Shown here: positions 15,756 through 24,020 of the stretch, one piece after another
Numbering within the stretch: position 1 is the stretch's first letter
Layout of the letters: the number at the start of each line of letters is the position of its first letter
Assembly: GCF_001424125.1 (NCBI RefSeq)
Contig: NZ_LMQI01000001.1
Coordinates: 199,757-263,756 of the forward strand
DNA from: Cellulomonas sp. Leaf395
GTDB lineage: Bacteria > Actinomycetota > Actinomycetes > Actinomycetales > Cellulomonadaceae
Reading direction: 5' to 3'
Length of the DNA: 64,000 bases
Program-made: the position numbers and the translations under genes
The notes under the pieces: generated by a model
Seen by the model: the letters and a program-made list of their open reading frames with translations, nothing else
What the model was told of the DNA's origin: nothing
The model's database searches: none

Positions 15756-17438
15756 CTACAGCAGCCGGCGGTCGCCCTCGCGGACCACGCGCAGCCAGCG
15801 GTAGCCGTAGCCGTCGAGCTCCACCTCGGTGGCACCGCGCGCGTCGATGGTGCACGACCCGTCCTGGAGCAGGTCGACCAGCTGGACCGTGTCGTCGCAG
15901 TCGGCCAGCCGCAGCGGGACCATCACGGGTTCGGTGCCCAGGTTGTGCAGCGCGACCAGGGAACCGTCGTCCCAGGTGCTGCGGTGCGCCAGGACGGCGC
16001 TGTGCGGCTGGTCGAGGATCTCGGCCCGCGGCGTCCAGCCGAGCTCGGGGCACTCGCGGTACCGCCCGATCAGCAGCTGCACGAAGGACAGGAGCGAGTC
16101 CGGGTCGCGACGCTGGTCGGCGACGTTCACGTGCTCAGGGGAGAACCCGCCGTCGGTGACCGGGCCGGACAGCGCACGCTTCGGCGCCCGGGAGAACCCG
16201 CCGTTGACGCCCGACGTCCACTGCATCGGGGTGCGGACCGCTAGGCGTCCCTCGGCGGCCAGGTTCTCGCCCATGCCGATCTCCTCGCCGTAGAACAGCA
16301 CGGGGGTGCCGGGCAGCGAGAACAGCAGCGAGTAGACCATCCGGATGCGGCGCGGGTCGCCGCCGAGCATGGTCGGGAGGCGTCGGCGCAGGCCGCGGTC
16401 GTACAGCTGCATGTCGGGGTCGGGGCCGAAGGCGGCGAACACCTCCTGCTTCTCGTCCTCCGACAGCTTGTCCAGCGTGAGCTCGTCGTGGTTGCGGACG
16501 AACGTGGCCCACTGCGCGTCGTGCGGGATCTCCGGCCGCTGATCCAGAGCCTTCGCGATGGGTCGCGCGTCCTGCCGGGCCAGTGCGAGGTACAGGTTCT
16601 GCATCCCGATGAAGTCGAACTGCAGCGTGAGCTGGTCGCTGTCGGCCCCGTCGCCACCGAAGTACTTCTGCTGCTCCACGTACGGCAGGTTGACCTCGCC
16701 CATGAGGATCGCGTCGCCCACCCGCCGCGTGAGGAACGCGCGCAGCTCCTTGAGGAAGTCGTGCTTGTCCTCGACCTTGTCACCCGGCGTCTTGGCGGCA
16801 TCGGCCAGGAAGAACGGCACGGCGTCCACGCGGAACCCGCTCAGGCCGAGCTCCGCCCAGTAGCCGATGACCTTCGCGATCGCGTCTCTGACCTGCGGGT
16901 TCGCCGTGTTCAGGTCGGGCTGCTGGTGGTAGAAGGTGTGCCGGTACCACTCGCCGGTGGCCTCGTTCTTGGTCCAGATGCCCGTCTCCTTGTCAGGGAA
17001 GACGACTTTGTCCTTGGTCGACGGCGGCTTGTCCGAGCGCCATACGTAGAAGTCGTGGAACGGGCTGTCCTTGCTCCTGCGGGCGCTCTGGAACCAGGGG
17101 TGCTTTTCCGACGTGTGGTTCACGACGAGGTCGACGATCACCCGGATCCCGCGATCCTTCGCCGTCCGGATCACCTCGACCAGGTCGCCAGCGTCTCCGA
17201 GGCGCGAGTCCACCCCGTAGAAGTCGGAGATGTCGTAGCCGTCGTCGTAGTCGGCCGTCGGGTAGAACGGCATGAGCCACAGGCACGTCACGCCCAGGTC
17301 GGCCAGGTGGTCGATGCGCTGGACCAGGCCGGGCAGGTCCCCGACGCCGTCGTCGTTCCAGTCCATGAACGTCTCGACGTCCAGGCAGTAGATGACGGCG
17401 TTCTTCCACCACAGGTCGCCGGTGTCGTGGATCCTCAT
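15756..17438 (-). CDS. GH13 trehalose-synthase-like alpha-glucosidase/amylase
   Basis: A 560-residue intracellular alpha-amylase-family enzyme. The catalytic triad is readable: nucleophile Asp205 in GFRVDAVPFF, acid/base Glu248 in ILMGEVNLP and transition-state stabiliser Asp318 in FVRNHDEL. Region I is DLVVNH (103-108). The order and spacing match trehalose synthase (maltose-trehalose mutase) and related transglucosidases. An alpha-glucosidase activity is not excluded. The ATG at 17438 overlaps the stop of the TIGR03885-like oxidoreductase (ATGA), so the two are coupled. No glycogen or maltokinase gene is adjacent. Confidence 0.87.
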   Translation of the reverse strand: MRIHDTGDLWWKNAVIYCLDVETFMDWNDDGVGDLPGLVQRIDHLADLGVTCLWLMPFYPTADYDDGYDISDFYGVDSRLGDAGDLVEVIRTAKDRGIRVIVDLVVNHTSEKHPWFQSARRSKDSPFHDFYVWRSDKPPSTKDKVVFPDKETGIWTKNEATGEWYRHTFYHQQPDLNTANPQVRDAIAKVIGYWAELGLSGFRVDAVPFFLADAAKTPGDKVEDKHDFLKELRAFLTRRVGDAILMGEVNLPYVEQQKYFGGDGADSDQLTLQFDFIGMQNLYLALARQDARPIAKALDQRPEIPHDAQWATFVRNHDELTLDKLSEDEKQEVFAAFGPDPDMQLYDRGLRRRLPTMLGGDPRRIRMVYSLLFSLPGTPVLFYGEEIGMGENLAAEGRLAVRTPMQWTSGVNGGFSRAPKRALSGPVTDGGFSPEHVNVADQRRDPDSLLSFVQLLIGRYRECPELGWTPRAEILDQPHSAVLAHRSTWDDGSLVALHNLGTEPVMVPLRLADCDDTVQLVDLLQDGSCTIDARGATEVELDGYGYRWLRVVREGDRRLL

Positions 17439-18466
17439 GCGGTCACCTGCTTCAGCTGGGGGAGGAGGTGCTCGGCGGCCATGTCGACGAACGCGTCGAG
17501 GGTCGCGCTGCGCGGGGTGGCCGTCCGTGCGGCGTCGTCGTGCTTCTCGTCGCTCGGCACGGGGTCTGTCGCCACCTGGTGCAGGTAGACCGCGTCGAAG
17601 CCGATGGCCACGAGCTCGCCCACCCGGTCGGCCAGGCGCGCCGGGTCGTGGTCGACCAGCACGCTGCGGCGCAGGGTCTCGTCGCCGACGTGGGTGCCGA
17701 GGGAGTCGAACGCCTCCGGGGTGTCCAGGTCCCACGCCACCGGCGGGCCGAACACCTGGCCGGCCATCTGGTCCCGGGCCACCGCCAGGGCGGTCTCCGC
17801 GGTCGGAGCCCACGACACGTGCACCTGCAGGCTCAGTGAGCCGCGCCCGCCGGCGTCGTGGTACTCACCTACGACCTGCTTGAGGATCTCCGGCGACTGG
17901 TTCACCGTGACCAGCCCGTCGGCCCAGGCGGCGTGCGCGCGGGCCGTCGCGGGCGTCACCGCGGGGCCGATGAGCAGCGGCTTCTCGTCGGGAAGCGTCC
18001 ACAGCTTGGCCCGGTCCACCGTGACCAGCCCGTCGTGCGTGACCTCCTCGCCGTCCAGCAGCGCGCGGATGATCTCGACGCACTCCCGCAGGCGCGCGTC
18101 CCGCTCGGCCTTGGCCGGCCAGCGTCCGCCGGTGATGTGCTCGTTGACGTTCTCGCCCGAGCCCAGCGCCACCCAGAACCGCCCCGGAAACATCGCGGCG
18201 AGCGTCGCCGCGGCCTGCGCGATGATCGCCGGGTGGTACCGCTGACCCGGCGCGTTCACGACGCCGAGGGGGAGCCCGGTCGTCGCGAGCGCAGCACCCA
18301 GCCACGTCCAGGCGAACCCGGAGTGGCCCTGCCGGACCGACCAGGGGGCCCAGTGGTCCGAGCACATGGCGGCGTCGAACCCGGCCTGCTCCGCGCGCTG
18401 GGTGGCCGCGAGGAGCGCGGCGGGGTGGACCTGCTCGTGCGAGTTGTGGAATCCGACGATGGTCAT
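17435..18466 (-). CDS. Luciferase-like oxidoreductase, TIGR03885 type
   Basis: A 343-residue LLM-class TIM barrel. It begins MTIVGFHNSHEQ, carries APGQRYHPAIIAQAAATLAA and the conserved glycine-rich block WVALGSGENVNEHITGGRWP. The family named TIGR03885 is thought not to use F420 and, as I recall, often lies beside trehalose-synthase-like GH13 genes, exactly as here. The 4-bp overlap with the downstream GH13 gene implies joint expression. The substrate and link with alpha-glucoside metabolism are unknown. The ATG at 18466 begins the operon; no clear ribosome-binding site precedes it. Confidence 0.85.
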   Translation of the reverse strand: MTIVGFHNSHEQVHPAALLAATQRAEQAGFDAAMCSDHWAPWSVRQGHSGFAWTWLGAALATTGLPLGVVNAPGQRYHPAIIAQAAATLAAMFPGRFWVALGSGENVNEHITGGRWPAKAERDARLRECVEIIRALLDGEEVTHDGLVTVDRAKLWTLPDEKPLLIGPAVTPATARAHAAWADGLVTVNQSPEILKQVVGEYHDAGGRGSLSLQVHVSWAPTAETALAVARDQMAGQVFGPPVAWDLDTPEAFDSLGTHVGDETLRRSVLVDHDPARLADRVGELVAIGFDAVYLHQVATDPVPSDEKHDDAARTATPRSATLDAFVDMAAEHLLPQLKQVTA

Positions 18467-18812
18467 GTGGATCGGTTCTACCCGCTCCGCCTGGAACGTG
18501 CGCGGCGAGCGGCCGAGTCCAGGGGTCGACGGTGGGACGCATCCCTCGGCGGACGGTCATCGAGGTGAGGGTCTGCTCGAGCTGCCCCCATGCGGTCCGT
18601 CGGTCTGTCGTCGCTACCGACAGGGAGCGATTTGTACGCGCATTCTGTTGGACAAATGTCCTTAATGACCGATTCCGAATAGTGTGCCAGCCTATTGGTG
18701 ACATGACACGAATGCCCGGAGTTCGGGAGTGCGGTGCGTCACGAGAGTTCACCGCCCCCGGCCCCGGGAAGGGCGGGTAGACGACCGCCCGCCGAGCCGG
18801 GGGGCACGCACC
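18467..18812. other. Intergenic region with an AT-rich island and palindrome
   Basis: This 346-bp divergent region carries no convincing gene. Its right half (about 18625-18710) is clearly less GC-rich than the rest of the window. It contains GGACA-AA-TGTCC (18650-18661), a perfect 12-bp palindrome. It probably holds the promoter and control region of the surface-protein gene that follows and perhaps of the minus-strand oxidoreductase operon. Confidence 0.5.
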
Positions 18813-19940
18813 ATGAGATCAACCATCAAGCTGTGTATTGCGGCGCTGCTCGCCGTCGTCCTCGGCCTGGCCGTCGCGTCGTGGGCGACCGCCGCGGGGG
18901 AGTCCGAGACGACGTCGGATCTGGACGACGCGGCCTTCACCTACCCACCGACGACCAGCCCAACCGTCACGCCGACGCCGACACCAACACCAACACCCAC
19001 GCCAACGCCAACACCAACACCCACGCCAACGCCGACACCCACGCCGACGCCGACGCCGACATCCACGCCGACGCCCACGCCGACCGTTCCCGTCGTGCCG
19101 ATCCCGGCGCTGTTCAACGCTGAGCCCACGCCGCCGACCTGCGAGACGGCCGGGTCGTTCGACTTCGAGGACACGTTCCCGAACGTCAGCGTGTCGGTGA
19201 CCCCGACCTACGACGGCCCGGGTGTCTACACGCTGACGATCACCGCGGAGAACGGCGCGACGTTCCCGGACGGCACCACCACCAAGACCCGGGTGATCAC
19301 CGTGGCAGGCGCCCTGGGGTTCCAGTCCACCAACCCCGCAGCCCCGTGCTACCGGGCGGAGACCCCCACGCCGACGCCGACCCCCACGCCGACCCCCACG
19401 CCGACGCCGACCCCGACGCCGACGCCCACCCCGACTGCCTTGAACGTCGGCGTGCTGGCGCCGATCTGCGACGGTGACGTCCCGAAGCTGCGCTACGACA
19501 TCACGGTGCCGGGTTCGACTGCCACGACGGTGACGATCACCTGGCTCAACCCAGGCGGAGCCGACGTGGTCTACGCGGACCAGCCGCTGTCCGGAACGGT
19601 CAACTGGCCGGGCGCGGTCGTGGTGAACGGGCGCGGCGTCGACTGGCCAGGCTGGACCCAGCTGACGGACGGCACGTGGGTCGAGGGCGACGAGTTCGAC
19701 TGGGTGCGCCCGAGCGTGCAGGTGCTGTTCCAGGTGAACCCTGAGGCTACCGTCACGGTCGCGTACCCGCCGTCCAGCCCGAGCTGCCTGACCAACCCGG
19801 TGCTCAGTGCGGAGCAGCTGTCCGTGACCGGGACGGAGACCGGGCCGACGCTCGCGATCGCGGCCGGGCTGGTCGCCGCCGGTGTCGCCGTGCTCGGCGG
19901 GCTGACGTGGCTGCGACGCCGTCAGTCGGGCGTCGAGTAA
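18813..19940 (+). CDS. Secreted cell-wall-anchored protein with Pro-Thr linkers
   Basis: A 375-residue surface protein. A Sec signal peptide (about 1-30, cut near AASWATAAG) is followed by a (PT)n linker. A beta-rich module of about 90 residues with paired cysteines (PPTCET, APCYRA) comes next, then a second (PT)n linker and a second beta-rich module (APICDG, SPSCLT). A sorting-type tail ends the protein: LSVTG at about 336-340, a hydrophobic helix and a terminal RRR. LSVTG departs from LPxTG and from the LAxTG of sortase E, so sortase anchoring is likely but unproven. The modules resemble PKD-like folds; no enzyme motif is visible. It precedes a strong bidirectional hairpin. Confidence 0.82.
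   Translation: MRSTIKLCIAALLAVVLGLAVASWATAAGESETTSDLDDAAFTYPPTTSPTVTPTPTPTPTPTPTPTPTPTPTPTPTPTPTPTSTPTPTPTVPVVPIPALFNAEPTPPTCETAGSFDFEDTFPNVSVSVTPTYDGPGVYTLTITAENGATFPDGTTTKTRVITVAGALGFQSTNPAAPCYRAETPTPTPTPTPTPTPTPTPTPTPTPTALNVGVLAPICDGDVPKLRYDITVPGSTATTVTITWLNPGGADVVYADQPLSGTVNWPGAVVVNGRGVDWPGWTQLTDGTWVEGDEFDWVRPSVQVLFQVNPEATVTVAYPPSSPSCLTNPVLSAEQLSVTGTETGPTLAIAAGLVAAGVAVLGGLTWLRRRQSGVE
18969..19085 (+). repeat. First Pro-Thr-coding tandem repeat tract
   Basis: Degenerate hexamers of the type ACNCCN repeat about 19 times and encode alternating Thr-Pro. The first half uses more ACACCAAC-type units and the second more ACGCCG, which shows local duplication and drift within the tract. It encodes the spacer that holds the first module away from the membrane. 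Confidence 0.85.
19362..19437 (+). repeat. Second Pro-Thr-coding tandem repeat tract
   Basis: About 12 hexamer units of the ACCCCC/ACGCCG type encode the second Thr-Pro linker of the surface protein. Like the first tract it is prone to slippage, so its length probably varies among strains. Confidence 0.85.
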
Positions 19941-19957
19941 CGCGGGACCACGAGGCG

Positions 19958-19990
19958 GGGGCCGGGAGCCGGGGGTCGGCTCCCGTCCCC
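19958..19990. terminator. Bidirectional hairpin between convergent genes
   Basis: CGGGAGCCG (19963-19971) pairs with CGGCTCCCG (19977-19985). Outer GGGG (19958-19961) and CCCC (19987-19990) extend the stem past one mismatch. It lies between the stops of the surface-protein gene (plus) and the nuclease-helicase gene (minus) and could serve both. Confidence 0.75.
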
Positions 19991-20006
19991 GGTCCGGTCG
20001 CACCCG

Positions 20007-23000
20007 TCACCCGGTGGTGCACAGCCCGATGAACGCGCCCAGCTCTGCCAGCGTCTCCGGGCGGGTGGGCAGGTAGTCGGTCAGGCGGCTCGACCGGACG
20101 ATGACCGCGCACCACTGCGCTCGCGAGACGGCGACGTTCAGCCGGTTGCGGTTCAGCAGGAACTCCATCCCGCGCGGAACCTCGTCGGCCGACGACGCGC
20201 ACATCGTGACCAGCACGACCGCGGCCTCCTGGCCCTGGAACTTGTCCACGGTCCCCACGCGGACGCCGGCGATGCCCGCGGCGTCCAGGGCGCGGCGGAC
20301 CGTCCAGACCTGCGCGTTGTAGGGCGCGACGACCAGGATGTCGTGCCCGGTCAACGGTCGGGTGGTGCCGTCCGTCCAGCTGCGGCCGAGCAGGTCACGC
20401 ACCTGGTCGACCACCACCGCGGCCTCCTCGGGTGACGAGACGGCATTGCCGACGTGGTCGACGACGACGGTCCGCAGCCCGGGATCGACGCCCTCGAGCG
20501 AGCGGTCCGCGGTGAGGGCGACGGACTCGAGGCGGTCCTCGTACGAGAGGTGCGAGACGGCCGCGCACAGCGCCGGGTGCATCCGCCACGTGCGCGGCAG
20601 GAAGTAGCCGAGCTCGTCGGGCAGCGTGTCGTGCCCGTCCGAGAGCCACCCGAGCGCCGACCGGTCCACGGGCTCCGGGTGTCGGCCCTGGGTCACCTGC
20701 GGGAGCTGCTGCGGGTCTCCGAGGAGCAGCAGGTTTCGGGCCGACGTCGACACGGCGATCGTGTCCGCGAGGGAGAACTGACCCGCCTCGTCGACGACGA
20801 GCACGTCGAAGCCGCCCTCCGGGATGCGGTCGCGGCTGGTGAAGTCCCATTTCGTGCCACCGATGACGAAGCCGCCGGGCTGCCTGGCATGGAACGCGAC
20901 CGCGTGCTTGCCCTGCGGGAGCGACTCCCAGACGGCGTCGTCGGGGTGCTCGTCCTGCGCCTTCTTGCCGATGTGCTCCGCGGCCAGGCCGGCGTCATGG
21001 ACGGCACGCAGCATGTTCTCGACCACCGCGTGGGACTGCGCGACGACGCCCACCTTCCAGCCCTGTGCCGCGAGTGCCGCGATCACGTGGCCCCCGGTGT
21101 ACGTCTTGCCGGTCCCTGGTGGCCCCTGCACGGCGAGGTAGGAGCCGTCGAGGTCGAGGATCGCGTCGATGATCGCCTCGGTGGTGCCGGTGACGTCGTC
21201 GGGGCGCGGGAGCGGGAGCGCCCGGGTGCGCGGGGGCATGCGGCGCAGCAGGTCGACGGCCGGCAGGTCGGGGAGGTCGTCGCCGACGCTTTCCACGAGG
21301 GTGCGGATCGCCGCCTCGATGGTCGGGGTCGGCGGTGGCGCTGACGGCGCGAGCGCCATCGGCAGGTCGGGCCCGGGTGTCGCGCCCTTGGGGAGCCGTT
21401 CGACGATCCGTAGGACGTCGCGGTTGCCGGACGGCGCGTCCGGGGCGTGCTGCGAGGTGACGTCGAGGATCTCGACGCCCCGCGTCCACCCGCGGTGCCC
21501 GGTGCTGGACGTCTGCGCGTAGGCGGGGGGCGGGTCGTAGAGGGCGTAGGCCTTGCCGCCCGCGCGCAGGTCGCTGCCTGGTTCGAGGTGGCCCGCGACG
21601 CGCAGGACGCGGCTGAAGGTGTGCTTCCCAGCTCCGACGCTCCAGTCCTCGACCACCTCGGGCGTGCCGTCGACGAGCAGCGTGCCGCGCGGGTCCATCC
21701 ACTCGGCAGGGTCGGACTGGAGCCGGTCGAAGTGCGCCCACCAGAACGGTTTGGCCTCGCGCGAGTGGTAGCCGACCGCCGCCGCAAGCATCCGGAGCGC
21801 CTGGCGGTCCGCGGGATCGTCGAGACCCTCGGCCCTCGCAAGGACGTCGACGACCAGCGGGTCCTCCTCGGCCGGCTCCTGGAGCTCGGCCGCAGCGGAC
21901 CGCGTCGGAGCCGGACCGTGCGCCAGCAACCAGTCGCGCAGCCGCAGCGTCGACTCGCAGTCGTACCGGTTGTACTCGCCGATCTCGTCGAGCTTGGTGC
22001 GCCAGGCGGTCTCGTTCCCGGCGTCACGCAGGTCGCACGCCTCGGCGTACTCGGTGATCGAGTCCGCGGCGTTCGTCACGGCCGACCCGTCGCGCGTCCG
22101 GGAACCCATGTACAGCGGCTCGAGCTTCTTCAGCGAGTACGAGCTGCTCCCGACGCGCAGCCCGCGACGCACGGTGGCGTAGAGGTCGACCAGCACCCCG
22201 TCGCGCAGCAGCTGGTCGACGCCGTCCTCGCCGGCACCATGGCGGCCCGCCAGGCGGAGCAGGGCCGACCGCTCGTAGGGGGCGTAGTGGTAGACGTGCA
22301 TGCCGGGATGGTCGGCTCGACGCTTCTCGACGTAGGCCAGGAAGTCGAGGAACGCCTGCTTCTCCTGCGCGCGGTCGTGCGCCCAGAACGGCCGGAACGA
22401 GCCGTCAGGTTCCACCACCCCGAACAGGTACTCCAGGCCCCAGTCCGCAGGCTCGTCGGCGGGCACCGTGTCGTCCGTCCAGAGCGGGTCGCCCTCGAAG
22501 TCGAAGAAGATGTCGCCGGCGTCCGGCACCGGCAGGTCGCTGATCGCCGCGGGCTCCACGACCTCGAAGACGAGCGGCTCGGTCGCGGTCTCCTGCCGGA
22601 CCTGGAGGGCGGCCTGTCGGCGCAGGTTGGCCAGCGTGGCCACGCCGATGCCGGGCACCGCCCCGGTGCCCGTCGCCAGCTGGTCGATCGTGGTCACGCC
22701 GGCCGCCGCCAGGCGTGCGCGCTGGGTCGACCGCATCCCGGCCACCAGGAGGACGTCGCGGTGCGCGACCACCCGCGCGGTGCAGGCGTCGCACCGGCCG
22801 CACGCCCGGTAGCGGGCATCACCCCAGGTCACGGGCGTGCCCCCGGAACGGTGCTCGTCGAGCAGGTCCTCCAGGCGCGCGCGGCGCTCGCGGTAGAGCG
22901 GGAGCAGGTCGGCGAGGCGGTGGCTGGACCGCGAGCGGTCGCCGAGGATCAGGTGCACGTCGTCCGTCACCGGGATGCCGGCGGTGAGGAGCTGGTCCGC

Positions 23001-23459
23001 GTACGCCGTCAGCTGGAGCAGGGCCGTGACCTTCACGCTGCGGGCCAGCTTGGTGTCGAGCACTGCCCACCGGCCGCCCTCGCGCACCACGAAGTCGGCC
23101 CACCCGGTGAACCGGCCGTCGAAGAACCCTGCCTGGTAGACGACGTCCGCGTCCGACGACAACGCCTCCAGCGTCGATTTGTGCACACTCTCCAGCGCGG
23201 CACGCTCGCCTGCCTCGTCGTACCGCGGTCGCTCGATCGTGACGACGTCGCCCGACGCGCGATACGAGGCGAGGACCACCTGCTCGTGCGCCGTGCCCAG
23301 CGCAGACACCCGTTCGAGCATCGCGTCCGCCGCGATCGGAGCCGGATCCGACCAGCCGAGCCGACCGTCGAGGTGGCTGAGCACTGCGAGCTCGCAGGCG
23401 GCTGCGTTGGCGAGGTCGCTCGGGCTGAGGACGAGGCCGCCGTCGGCGAGGAGGAACAT
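20007..23459 (-). CDS. TM0106-type RecB-like nuclease fused to superfamily 1 helicase
   Basis: A 1150-residue modular DNA enzyme. Residues 1-230 are a Cas4/AddB-like nuclease: Cys22 plus CGRCDAC (220, 223, 226) give the four cysteines of an Fe-S cluster, with Asp122, DTK (135-137) and a QxxxY segment as nuclease motifs. A helix-hairpin-helix-like segment follows (about 245-290). DIFFDFEGDP (about 316-325) opens an RNase H-like exonuclease domain resembling YprB. The C-terminal half is a DNA2/UPF1-like helicase with Walker A GPPGTGKT near 780 and VVDEAGQF near 888. Role in repair or anti-phage defence is inference. GAGGAAC precedes the ATG at 23459. Confidence 0.9.
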   Translation of the reverse strand: MFLLADGGLVLSPSDLANAAACELAVLSHLDGRLGWSDPAPIAADAMLERVSALGTAHEQVVLASYRASGDVVTIERPRYDEAGERAALESVHKSTLEALSSDADVVYQAGFFDGRFTGWADFVVREGGRWAVLDTKLARSVKVTALLQLTAYADQLLTAGIPVTDDVHLILGDRSRSSHRLADLLPLYRERRARLEDLLDEHRSGGTPVTWGDARYRACGRCDACTARVVAHRDVLLVAGMRSTQRARLAAAGVTTIDQLATGTGAVPGIGVATLANLRRQAALQVRQETATEPLVFEVVEPAAISDLPVPDAGDIFFDFEGDPLWTDDTVPADEPADWGLEYLFGVVEPDGSFRPFWAHDRAQEKQAFLDFLAYVEKRRADHPGMHVYHYAPYERSALLRLAGRHGAGEDGVDQLLRDGVLVDLYATVRRGLRVGSSSYSLKKLEPLYMGSRTRDGSAVTNAADSITEYAEACDLRDAGNETAWRTKLDEIGEYNRYDCESTLRLRDWLLAHGPAPTRSAAAELQEPAEEDPLVVDVLARAEGLDDPADRQALRMLAAAVGYHSREAKPFWWAHFDRLQSDPAEWMDPRGTLLVDGTPEVVEDWSVGAGKHTFSRVLRVAGHLEPGSDLRAGGKAYALYDPPPAYAQTSSTGHRGWTRGVEILDVTSQHAPDAPSGNRDVLRIVERLPKGATPGPDLPMALAPSAPPPTPTIEAAIRTLVESVGDDLPDLPAVDLLRRMPPRTRALPLPRPDDVTGTTEAIIDAILDLDGSYLAVQGPPGTGKTYTGGHVIAALAAQGWKVGVVAQSHAVVENMLRAVHDAGLAAEHIGKKAQDEHPDDAVWESLPQGKHAVAFHARQPGGFVIGGTKWDFTSRDRIPEGGFDVLVVDEAGQFSLADTIAVSTSARNLLLLGDPQQLPQVTQGRHPEPVDRSALGWLSDGHDTLPDELGYFLPRTWRMHPALCAAVSHLSYEDRLESVALTADRSLEGVDPGLRTVVVDHVGNAVSSPEEAAVVVDQVRDLLGRSWTDGTTRPLTGHDILVVAPYNAQVWTVRRALDAAGIAGVRVGTVDKFQGQEAAVVLVTMCASSADEVPRGMEFLLNRNRLNVAVSRAQWCAVIVRSSRLTDYLPTRPETLAELGAFIGLCTTG

Positions 23460-23511
23460 GCGCCGAGGGTAGAGGGCGCCTCGGACAAGGCCGTCGCGGG
23501 GCGGCGCCCCG

Positions 23512-23925
23512 GTGCGGATCCTCGACGTGCCGTACGAGCGCGCGATCGGGGAAGCCGACGACATGGTCGACACCCTGCTCGAGGAAGGCTGGCTGCCCGG
23601 CCAGATCGCCCTGCTCGCGACCGGCTCACGGCACCAGCTGCAGGTCGAGCTGGTGGACGGCGCCGGGCACGACGGGTACTGGGACGGGTTCTTCGCCGGC
23701 GAGGAGGTGTTCTGGGCCCACGTCCTCGGGTTCAAAGGCCTGGAACGAACAGTGGTGATCCTGGCGGTGAACGGATTTCGTGAGATCGAGCGCGCGCGGA
23801 CGCTGCTCTACACCGGGCTGTCCCGCGCGCGGGTGCTCCTGGTGGTGGTCGGTCCCCGGGCCGAGATCGAGCGCATCGGTGGCGACGGGGTGCGGAAGCG
23901 GCTCGAGCGGGCTCAGGTCGTGTAG
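23512..23925 (+). pseudogene. C-terminal remnant of a UvrD-like (NERD-type) helicase
   Basis: The 137-residue frame begins in mid-domain. It keeps the helicase C-terminal motifs only: VLGFKGLERTVVILAVN (motif V region) and ARTLLYTGLSRARVLLVVV (motif VI, with the arginines that contact ATP). Walker A and B motifs and the NERD nuclease part of the parent family are missing. The frame is closed by a TAG at 23470, and the DNA before it is the start of the divergent nuclease-helicase gene. There is no ribosome-binding site before the GTG at 23512. A truncated pseudogene is the simplest reading. Confidence 0.75.
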
Positions 23926-24020
23926 CACCGAGCGAAGCGCTTCCTCGTCGGGAATCAGCAGGCGCCCAGACCGGTCGGCGGCGTACCTTCGCACGTCCGT
24001 CGAGCAAGGAGAATGACCGC

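Noticed and set aside
18969..19437. CRISPR-like periodic tracts
   Set aside because: The repeats are 6-nt units without spacers and encode Thr-Pro linkers in one open frame; they are not a CRISPR array.
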